Below, piece after piece: positions 57,820 to 64,000 of a DNA stretch of 64,000 bases. A program made the position numbers and the translations under genes. Origin of the DNA: Thermoleophilales bacterium (GTDB taxonomy: Bacteria > Actinomycetota > Thermoleophilia > Solirubrobacterales > 70-9). Below the pieces are notes generated by a model. The model saw only the letters and a list, made by a program, of their open reading frames with translations. It was not told the DNA's origin and did no database searches. The stretch is from contig JACJWY010000002.1 of the NCBI GenBank assembly GCA_020636955.1, forward strand, positions 1-64,000. Direction: 5' to 3'. The stretch's first letter is position 1; each line of letters starts with the position of its first letter.

Positions 57820-60060
57820 CTACTGCGCGGCCAGGGCCGAAGCCTTGCCCGCGCAGTCGTAGATCACATTCGAGTCGCTCGACGAGCCGGTGTCGCTTGA
57901 CGAGCCGGCGCCGGTCGATTCCATCTGAACCGGTTCGCAGACTTCGGTCACCGCGGCCATCAGCTCCGACGAGCCGACCCGGCCGTCGGCCGGCGAGGTA
58001 CCCGTGTCGGAGGCCAGCACCCAGCGGATGTCACCGTCGGCGACCCGCTCGGACAGCCAGCTCACATCGACTTCGCTCTCTCGGCCCGAAAAACCGCCGA
58101 GGGCGACCACGTTCACATCACTGGAACCGGTGCCTTCGATGATCGATCCGGAAGCGGTCTGCTGGCCCGACACGGCCACGTTGCCGCCGCCATTGGCCTT
58201 GGCGGTGGCGATGGCGGAACTGAGGTCCTCACCACCGGGTCCGCCCATGCCACCGGGTCCGCCGGTCATTCCCGGGAAGCCGGACTGGTTTGACGAGCTG
58301 CCGGACTGACCGGGGAAGCCCATGCCGGGAGGCGCCATCCCCATCGCGCCCGAGGGCGGCGTCATCCCGGAAGGCAAACTCATCCCGGACGGGGGAGTCG
58401 GGAAGGACTGGCTCGAGGAGCCCGAGCTGCCGGACTGGCCGGGCATGCCCATGCCACCAGAGCTACCGCTCATGCCACCGGGTCCGCCGGACATTCCACC
58501 CGGGCCACCACCCATACCGCCCGGGCCGCCGCCCATCGACTGGGAGGCCGGTCCTCCGGCCGGGAAGGTGCCGCTGGTCGCATGGCCGAGGGTCTCGACC
58601 GACCAGATCGCCGGCACGACCATCAGCACAGCGGTCAGTCCGCAGGCGGCGATCGTACGCAGACGCTGTTCGTCAAAACGGGCCAGGATGACCGCGGCGG
58701 CGATCCCGGCACCGATCAGGATTGGCACCAGCCAGCCGTAGCCGGAATCGGTGTTGAAGATCACCACGGTCTCGGCAACCACCGCGACGGCGATTGCCGG
58801 AATGACCAGCGGGCGCAGATTTCCCTTCAAACTGACCAGGGCGGCGACCGCGGCCCCGCAAAGCGCCGCCGCGAAGGGGGCGAGCTGGGCGACGTAATAG
58901 GGATGGAAGATCCCGGAGGCGAAGCTGAAGACGATGGCTATGGTCAGGAAAATGCCGCCAGTGGCGATCACCCAACCGGTGCGCGGATCCTTGCGGCGGA
59001 AGCGGCTCTGGACCGCGACCAGTGCTCCGCCCGCCACTGAGAGGCCGAGCATCCAGCCAATCTGACCGCCGAGGGTGGAACCGATCAGGCGGAAAAGGCC
59101 CGTGTCGCCGCCGAAGACAGATACGCCACCACCGCCGCCCATGCCGCCGGGTCCCCCGGCCATGCCGCCCGGGCCGCCAGCCTGGCCGGCCACGCGGCCA
59201 ACGCCGTTGTAGTTGGTGATCAGGGACCAGATGCTGTTGTCGGAGGTGCCCGACACCCAGGGCCGGGAGCCTTCGGGGGTCAGCCAGACCAGAACCGGCC
59301 AGGCCAGGGCGGCGACCAGCATCACCCCGCCAGCCGCCAGCAGCTGCCACAAGGCCCGGAGCCGGCTGCCGCCTGGTGCAACCCAGAGCCAGGCGATCGC
59401 CAAGGCGGGCAGCAGCATCAGGGCGGCGCTCATCTTGGTCTCGAAGCCGAGCCCGACCATCAGGCCGGCCAGCAGCAGCCAGCGGGTGCGGCCATCCTCG
59501 AAGCCACGAATCACGAACCAGAGTGCCGCGACCGACAGCAGGGTCAGCAGGGCATCCGGATTGTTGTGGCGGAAGATCGCCACGGTGATCGGCGTGAGGA
59601 TGAAGACGAATCCGGCGACGCTGCCGGCGACGCGCCCGAAGACCCGTCGGGTCAGGTCATAGACGAGCACGGTCGAAGCGACCCCCATCAGGGCCTGGGG
59701 GATCAGGATCGCGGCGGAGCTGAAGCCGAAGACCCGGACCGACAGCGCCTGAACCCAGAAGGCAAGCGGCGGCTTGTCAAGGGTCATCACGCCGGCTGAA
59801 TCGAAGGAGTTGAAGAGGAAGTTGTGCCAGGAAGCCGACATCGACTTGACCGCGGCCGAGTAGTACTCGTTGGCCCAGCCGTTCTGGTCGATCGCCCACA
59901 GGTTGAGGATCGCGCTGAGGGCGATCAGCGCCCACACTTCGGGCCGCACCCGGGCCAGGGCACGGACGGCCCGGCTGGCTCCGTTGCGGAGCCGGCCCGG
60001 TTCGCGCGTTTCCCCGATCGGGGCGGTCGTCGGCGTGGCTGAGGTATCCATGGCGGACAT
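57820..60060 (-). CDS. GT39-type glycosyltransferase (ArnT/PMT-like) with GGPGGM repeats
   Basis: A 746-aa integral membrane glycosyltransferase of GT-C fold, using a polyprenyl-phosphate sugar on the outer face. Acidic first loop NEYYSAAVKSMSASWHNF and LDKPPLAFWVQALSVRVFG near residues 60-110 are typical of YkcB/ArnT-like proteins; about 11-12 membrane spans follow. A short Gly-rich loop sits near 300-320 (GGPGGMAGGPGGMGGGGG), and a long extracellular segment about 500-608 is built of GGPGGM, SGSS and PPSGM units, before a soluble C-terminal domain. The GT2-GtrA gene in the same module probably supplies the lipid-linked donor. Confidence 0.87.
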   Translation of the reverse strand: MSAMDTSATPTTAPIGETREPGRLRNGASRAVRALARVRPEVWALIALSAILNLWAIDQNGWANEYYSAAVKSMSASWHNFLFNSFDSAGVMTLDKPPLAFWVQALSVRVFGFSSAAILIPQALMGVASTVLVYDLTRRVFGRVAGSVAGFVFILTPITVAIFRHNNPDALLTLLSVAALWFVIRGFEDGRTRWLLLAGLMVGLGFETKMSAALMLLPALAIAWLWVAPGGSRLRALWQLLAAGGVMLVAALAWPVLVWLTPEGSRPWVSGTSDNSIWSLITNYNGVGRVAGQAGGPGGMAGGPGGMGGGGGVSVFGGDTGLFRLIGSTLGGQIGWMLGLSVAGGALVAVQSRFRRKDPRTGWVIATGGIFLTIAIVFSFASGIFHPYYVAQLAPFAAALCGAAVAALVSLKGNLRPLVIPAIAVAVVAETVVIFNTDSGYGWLVPILIGAGIAAAVILARFDEQRLRTIAACGLTAVLMVVPAIWSVETLGHATSGTFPAGGPASQSMGGGPGGMGGGPGGMSGGPGGMSGSSGGMGMPGQSGSSGSSSQSFPTPPSGMSLPSGMTPPSGAMGMAPPGMGFPGQSGSSSNQSGFPGMTGGPGGMGGPGGEDLSSAIATAKANGGGNVAVSGQQTASGSIIEGTGSSDVNVVALGGFSGRESEVDVSWLSERVADGDIRWVLASDTGTSPADGRVGSSELMAAVTEVCEPVQMESTGAGSSSDTGSSSDSNVIYDCAGKASALAAQ
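58231..58560 (-). repeat. GGPGGM/PPSGM low-complexity repeats in the GT39 protein
   Basis: Tandem, imperfect 18-bp units code for GGPGGMG and GGPGGMS, followed by SGSSGSSSQS and PPSGMSLPSGMTPPSGAM. They form a flexible Gly/Pro/Met-rich segment after the last membrane span. Confidence 0.85.
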
Positions 60061-60119
60061 CCTGAATCCTGACCCTGTGCCTCTCCCCCGTGTTCCCTGA
60101 GAGAAAGCTGGGAAGAATG

Positions 60120-60147
60120 TTCAGGTGCTTCTCAGGAAACTCACAGG
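60120..60147. promoter_or_regulatory. Phased TCAGG repeats upstream of the OmpR-type regulator
   Basis: Three half-sites at 11-bp spacing, TCAGG (60121), TCAGG (60132) and ACAGG (60143), lie between the divergent GT39 and response-regulator genes. The same three-part array occurs at 62388-62414. Helical-turn spacing suggests tandem binding by the OmpR-family protein; the array resembles MprA-type direct repeats. Confidence 0.55.
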
Positions 60148-60168
60148 AAACCCCGAGAAGATGCAGAC

Positions 60169-60876
60169 GTGATCCAGACCGCCGAAGAAACAATCGCCCG
60201 CGTACTCGTCGTCGACGACGAGCCGAACATCGCCGACGTCATCTCGATGGCCCTCAAGTACAACGACTTCACCGTCGCTACCGCGGCCGACGGAAACGAG
60301 GCCCTGGACCGGGTCTCCGAATTCCGGCCCGACCTGATCGTGCTCGACGTGATGATGCCCGGCCTGGATGGTTTCCAGGTCGCCAAGCGCCTGGCCGAGC
60401 GCAGCAAGGACATCCCGATCCTCTTCCTGACGGCCCGCGACACCACCGACGACAAGATCCGCGGCCTGACGATCGGCGGCGACGATTACATGACCAAGCC
60501 CTTCTCGGTCGAGGAGCTGATCGCCCGGATCAAGGTCATCCTGAGGCGCTCCGGTCGCAGCCGCGAAGAGTCATCGCGCCTGACCTTTCTCGACCTCGAG
60601 CTTGACGACGATACCCGCGAGGTCTTCCGGGACGGCAACCCCGTCGACCTGACCGACACCGAGTTCCGGCTGCTCCGCTACCTGATGAGCAACCCGCGCC
60701 GGGTCCTTTCACGGGCCCAGATCCTCGACCATGTCTGGGAATACGACTTCGCCGGCGATGCCCGCGTACTCGAGACCTACGTCAGCTACCTGCGGCGCAA
60801 ACTCGACAAGTTCGGCCCGGGCCTGATCGTCACCGTGCGCGGGGTCGGCTATGCGCTCCGCGAACCCAAGGGCTGA
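60169..60876 (+). CDS. OmpR-family response regulator
   Basis: A 235-aa DNA-binding regulator. Receiver: VVDDEPNI (acid pair), VLDVMMPGLDG (phospho-Asp near 57), LFLTARD (Thr), and DDYMTKPFS (Lys). The C-terminal winged helix has FLDLELDDDTREVFRDG, LTDTEFRLLRYLMSNPRRVLSRAQILDHVW and YVSYLRRKLD. GTG 60169. It is followed by its kinase after 2 bp. It may bind the phased TCAGG repeats ahead of its own gene and ahead of the GT2 gene. Confidence 0.95.
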   Translation: MIQTAEETIARVLVVDDEPNIADVISMALKYNDFTVATAADGNEALDRVSEFRPDLIVLDVMMPGLDGFQVAKRLAERSKDIPILFLTARDTTDDKIRGLTIGGDDYMTKPFSVEELIARIKVILRRSGRSREESSRLTFLDLELDDDTREVFRDGNPVDLTDTEFRLLRYLMSNPRRVLSRAQILDHVWEYDFAGDARVLETYVSYLRRKLDKFGPGLIVTVRGVGYALREPKG

Positions 60877-60878
60877 CC

Positions 60879-62423
60879 ATGTCACTGCGGCTGCGGCTCC
60901 TGATCGGGATTCTGGTGCTCGCGGCCGCGGGGCTCCTGACCCTGGACTTCGTCTCCTACCGGGCTCTGGAGAACCACCTTTCCGACCGGGTCGACGACCA
61001 GGTACGGAGCGCCGCCCTCGCGCTGGCCCCCGAGCTCCGCGAGAAGGCGGGCATCGTCGACATCGGGCCGGTCATGCCGAACGGCTCCGGCTTCGGCGAC
61101 CGGCCCCGGGGTTCAACCGGGCTGATGCCCGGCCAGGGTCCCTCCGGCGGTTTCGGGCCCGGGGGAGGAGCAGGCGGCGGGCTCCCGAACGAACTGCCCC
61201 CCGGCACCTTCGCCCAGCTCAGGACATCCTCCGGCAAGGTCCTTGCCACCGCCTTCTTCGGATACGGGACCGCCAGCCTGAACCGACCCGACCTCAGCGG
61301 AGACATACCGGTCAGCCAGTTCGGCCAGACCCCCCAGATCGTGACGGTTGGCGCCCGGAACGGATCCGACACCAAATTCCGGGTCAGCGCGGTCGCCGAC
61401 CAGGAAGGACGGGTGACCTACGCGGCAGTGCCGACCAGCGACATGCAGGAGACCCTCGACCAGTTGCTCCTGATCGAGGCAGTGGTTACCGCGGCGATCC
61501 TGATCGCTCTGGCCGGGCTCGCCTGGTGGATGATCGGGATCGGGCTCCGTCCGCTTGAGCGAATGAGCGAAACCGCTGGCGAGATCGCCGCCGGAGACCT
61601 TTCCCGGAGGGTCGAGGATGAAGATCCGAAAACCGAAACCGGGCGGCTTGGCATTTCGTTGAACGCGATGCTCCACCAGATCGAGGAATCGGTCCGCAAG
61701 CGCGAAGAGAGCGAAGCGAAGATGCGCCGGTTTTTGGCCGACGCCTCGCATGAGCTCCGCACTCCCCTGGCCTCGATCCGGGGTTACGCCGAGCTCTACC
61801 GGATGGGCGCCATCACCGAAGGGCCCGAAGCCGAACGGGCGATGTCCCGGATCGAGAAGGAATCCGCCCGGATGGGCGAGCTGGTCAACGGGCTGCTCAC
61901 CCTGGCCCGCATGGACGAGATCCCGGAGCCGGTCCGCAGACCGGTCGACCTGGCCGAGTTGGCCGGGGAATGCCGCGACGACGGGCGGGCGATCGACCCC
62001 AGCCGCGAGTTCACGCTCGACGCAAGCGACGACGTGACCGTGTCGGGTGACGAAGACCAGATCCGCCAGTTGCTCGGCAACCTGATCAGAAACGCGATCG
62101 ATCACACCCCGGAAGGCACCCCGGTCGAGATCGTGGTCGCCAGCGGCGGCAAGTCCGTGATGCTTGAGGTTCGTGACCACGGCCCCGGTATCAACGAGGA
62201 GAACGCCGAAAAGCTCTTCGAGCGCTTCTGGCGGGAAGGCGAGTCGCGCAGCCGCCAGACCGGCGGGGCCGGGATCGGCCTGGCCGTGGTGGCGGCGGTC
62301 GCGGCCGCTCACGGTGGTACCGCGACCGCGGAGAACGCGCCCGACGGCGGCGCGATTTTCCGGGTGGAACTCGCCCGTGACCCCGACTCAGCTTCTTCTC
62401 AGGTTGCTCACACCATGATTTGA
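60879..62423 (+). CDS. Two-component sensor histidine kinase
   Basis: A 514-aa kinase: transmembrane helix at about 7-27, an extracytoplasmic sensor domain (28-195) that contains a Gly/Pro-rich segment (GQGPSGGFGPGGGAGGG, about 88-105), a second membrane span at about 197-222, HAMP (about 223-275), HisKA with FLADASHELRTPLASIRGYAELY near 287-309, and HATPase with NLIRNAIDHTPEG, VRDHGPGI and FERFWR...GGAGIGLAVV. It partners the OmpR-type regulator 2 bp upstream. ATG 60879. Confidence 0.95.
   Translation: MSLRLRLLIGILVLAAAGLLTLDFVSYRALENHLSDRVDDQVRSAALALAPELREKAGIVDIGPVMPNGSGFGDRPRGSTGLMPGQGPSGGFGPGGGAGGGLPNELPPGTFAQLRTSSGKVLATAFFGYGTASLNRPDLSGDIPVSQFGQTPQIVTVGARNGSDTKFRVSAVADQEGRVTYAAVPTSDMQETLDQLLLIEAVVTAAILIALAGLAWWMIGIGLRPLERMSETAGEIAAGDLSRRVEDEDPKTETGRLGISLNAMLHQIEESVRKREESEAKMRRFLADASHELRTPLASIRGYAELYRMGAITEGPEAERAMSRIEKESARMGELVNGLLTLARMDEIPEPVRRPVDLAELAGECRDDGRAIDPSREFTLDASDDVTVSGDEDQIRQLLGNLIRNAIDHTPEGTPVEIVVASGGKSVMLEVRDHGPGINEENAEKLFERFWREGESRSRQTGGAGIGLAVVAAVAAAHGGTATAENAPDGGAIFRVELARDPDSASSQVAHTMI
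62388..62414. promoter_or_regulatory. Second array of phased TCAGG repeats, ahead of the GT2-GtrA gene
   Basis: TCAGC (62388), TCAGG (62399) and ACACC (62410), again at 11-bp steps, and sharing TTCTCAGG-N3-CTCACA with the array at 60129-60145. It lies in the end of the kinase gene, just before the GT2-GtrA start, and could drive internal regulation. Confidence 0.5.
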
Positions 62424-62446
62424 GGGGGGTCCGTCAGGTTTGTCCT

Positions 62447-63670
62447 GTGACTCCCGCAACCAACCAGACCACGGCAACCGGACCGGCCCATCAACCGGGC
62501 GCACCCTCTCTCCCCCGGATCGGGGCCGGTCCGGAAGCCGCCGGGAGTCACGCCGGCTCTCCCCCTCCGGTCGAGATCGTCCTTCCCGTCTACAACGAGG
62601 AACGGACTCTCGAAGAATCGGTCCGCCGGCTTCACTCTTTCCTCCGCGACGAGTTTCCGGTTCCCGCCCGGATCACGATCGTCGACAACGCCTCGACCGA
62701 CGTGACCCCCTACATCGCCGCCCAGCTGGCGGGCGAGCTCGATGAGGTCGGCTACCTCCACCTCGACCGCAAGGGCCGCGGACTCGCTCTCCGCGAGGCC
62801 TGGTCCATGAGCCCCGCGGCGGTCGCCTGTTACATGGATATCGACCTCTCCACCGACCTGAAGGCACTCCATCCGCTGGTCGCCCCGCTGCTTTCCGGAC
62901 ATTCCGACGTGGCGATCGGCACCCGGCTCAGCCCCTCCGCCAGGGTGACCCGGGGCGCCAAGCGGGAGTTCATCTCGCGCGGCTACAACCGGATCCTCCG
63001 CACTCTGCTTCGGGCACGGTTCAGTGATGCCCAATGCGGTTTCAAGGCGATCCGGACCGAAGCGATCCAGCCGCTCCTGCCCGAAATCAGGGACGACGGC
63101 TGGTTTTTCGACACGGAGTTGCTGATGCTCGCCCAGGACCGCGGACTCAGGGTCCACGAAGTCCCGGTCGACTGGGTGGATGACCCGGACTCCAGGGTCG
63201 ACATACTTTCGACCGCCTGGCTGGACCTGAAGGGAGTGGGCCGGCTGCTGGCGGCAAGCCGGATCGCCCGCTTCGCGATGGTCGGTGTCCTTTCCACCGT
63301 CGCCTATGCGGTCCTTTACCTGTTGCTGCGGGCCGGGATCGACGCCGGCACTGCCAACGCGATCTCGCTCGCGGTCACGGCGATCGGCAACACGGCGGCA
63401 AACCGCCGCTGGACCTTCGGCCTCCGGGGGCGCGACCGTTTGCTTCGCCAGTACGCGATGGGCGCCCTCGTCTACATGCTCACCCTCGGCCTGACCAGCG
63501 GTGCCCTGGCGGTACTCGGCAAGATGGTCCCCGACCCCTCGAAGCACCTCGAGGTTACGGTGCTGGTACTGGCTTCAATTGCCGCCACGGTGACCCGCTA
63601 CTTCGCACTCAAGAGTTTCGTCTTCGCGATCAAGATTCCCGACCGAATAAGACCCAATGAAGGAGCCTGA
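62447..63670 (+). CDS. Bifunctional GT2 (DPM1-like)/GtrA-domain protein
   Basis: About 407 aa. N-terminal GT2 domain: VEIVLPVYNEERTLEESV, D-N-A-S-T-D, CYMDIDLSTD (the D-x-D metal site) and SDAQCGFKAIRTEAI, as in polyprenyl-phosphate mannose synthases. C-terminal GtrA domain (about 275-400) has four membrane helices: IARFAMVGVLSTVAYAVLYLLL, NAISLAVTAIGNTAANRRWTF, and two more. It probably makes and flips the lipid-linked sugar for the GT39 enzyme. GTG 62447 is chosen over TTG 62420, which would overlap the kinase stop as TTGA. Confidence 0.9.
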   Translation: MTPATNQTTATGPAHQPGAPSLPRIGAGPEAAGSHAGSPPPVEIVLPVYNEERTLEESVRRLHSFLRDEFPVPARITIVDNASTDVTPYIAAQLAGELDEVGYLHLDRKGRGLALREAWSMSPAAVACYMDIDLSTDLKALHPLVAPLLSGHSDVAIGTRLSPSARVTRGAKREFISRGYNRILRTLLRARFSDAQCGFKAIRTEAIQPLLPEIRDDGWFFDTELLMLAQDRGLRVHEVPVDWVDDPDSRVDILSTAWLDLKGVGRLLAASRIARFAMVGVLSTVAYAVLYLLLRAGIDAGTANAISLAVTAIGNTAANRRWTFGLRGRDRLLRQYAMGALVYMLTLGLTSGALAVLGKMVPDPSKHLEVTVLVLASIAATVTRYFALKSFVFAIKIPDRIRPNEGA

Positions 63671-63671
63671 C

Positions 63672-64000
63672 ATGAACGAGGAGAGCAAAAAAGGACTTAC
63701 CCGCCGGCAGGCCCTGACCGCCGCCGGATCGCTCGGGGCCGGAGCTGCCCTGGCCGGTTCGGGCGTGATCGGCAAGCTCGGCGACGGAGTCGAGGGGGAC
63801 CTCGCACCCGGGGTCGCCGAGGCTGCCAGCTGCGTGCTGACCCCGTCGATGACCGAAGGGCCCTACTTCGTCGACGAGCTGCTGAACCGGAGCGACATCA
63901 CCGGCGGCCAGTCAGGACTTCCGCTGGAGCTGACGATCAACGTCTACAACGCCGATGACAGCTGCGACGCCTATTCCGGCGCGATCGTCGACATCTGGCA
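63672..64000 (+). CDS. Intradiol ring-cleavage dioxygenase, Tat-exported (partial)
   Basis: The first about 109 codons are present; the gene runs past the window. The N-terminus has a twin-arginine signal (LTRRQALTAAGSLGAGAALAG). The mature part reads CVLTPSMTEGPYFVDELLNRSDI...LPLELTINVYNADDSCDAYSGAIVDIWH, the start of the intradiol dioxygenase/protocatechuate dioxygenase-like fold found in many secreted actinobacterial proteins with the motif TEGPYF. A non-haem Fe(III) enzyme is expected, but the ligand residues lie outside the window. It follows the GT2-GtrA stop by 1 bp. Confidence 0.85.
   Translation, partial: MNEESKKGLTRRQALTAAGSLGAGAALAGSGVIGKLGDGVEGDLAPGVAEAASCVLTPSMTEGPYFVDELLNRSDITGGQSGLPLELTINVYNADDSCDAYSGAIVDIW

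Noticed and set aside
58231..58560. Possible repeat array separate from coding sequence
   Set aside because: Explained by GGPGGM codons in the GT39 gene.

Overview
The window is a GC-rich bacterial chromosome segment. RpoB and RpoC of actinobacterial size, a SigA-type sigma factor, MptA-type FolE2, paired PspC proteins with a LuxR-type regulator, and a GT39/OmpR-type two-component/GT2-GtrA module point to an actinobacterium. A deep-branching group such as Thermoleophilia (Solirubrobacterales) fits best, but that placement is inference from gene style. There are no rRNA genes, CRISPR arrays or recognisable IS elements. Two tRNAs are present: Thr(GGT) and Tyr(GTA).

Layout. 1-4.5 kb: a small membrane protein, a flavin monooxygenase and an FAD/NAD(P)-binding protein diverging across a palindromic operator, and an AbiEi-like/DUF559 protein. 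4.5-17.8 kb (minus strand): rpoC, rpoB, a secreted esterase, a secreted CotH-type protein, rplL and rplJ; rplJ has an L10-leader-like 5' region. 18.0-38.4 kb: a mixed-strand exopolysaccharide locus. It holds a sulfotransferase, an initiating phosphoglycosyl transferase, three GT4 enzymes, two secreted glycoside hydrolases, an epimerase, FkbM and class I methyltransferases, a flippase, a Wzy-like polymerase, an O-antigen ligase, a Wzz/BY-kinase and a CpsB phosphatase. Its centre (about 28-33.8 kb) is visibly more AT-rich than its flanks. 38.4-40.7 kb (minus strand): rplA, rplK, nusG, secE, rpmG. The normally contiguous rpmG-secE-nusG-rplKA-rplJL-rpoBC block is therefore interrupted twice, by the polysaccharide locus between rplA and rplJ and by two surface-protein genes between rplL and rpoB.

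40.9-46.8 kb: a beta-helix/collagen-like surface protein, a large polytopic membrane protein with a partner lipoprotein, and tRNA-Thr. 46.9-52.4 kb: a MerR regulator, PspC protein, PspC-histidine kinase, LuxR response regulator, a threonine aldolase-like enzyme and tRNA-Tyr. 52.5-57.8 kb: VapBC, sigA, folE2, pgsA, tatA, a family-5 uracil-DNA glycosylase and an exported protein. 57.8-64 kb: a GT39 transferase with Gly-Pro-Gly-Met repeats, an OmpR/HK pair, GT2-GtrA, and the start of a Tat-exported intradiol dioxygenase that runs off the window.

Most notable observations: the double interruption of the ribosomal/RNA polymerase block; three gene pairs that appear to start at CTG inside a 4-nt CTGA overlap; frameshifts in rplA and in the CotH gene (at a G7 run); an L10 with a long acidic tail; and two matching three-part TCAGG repeat arrays with 11-bp phasing that may define a small regulon in the last module.
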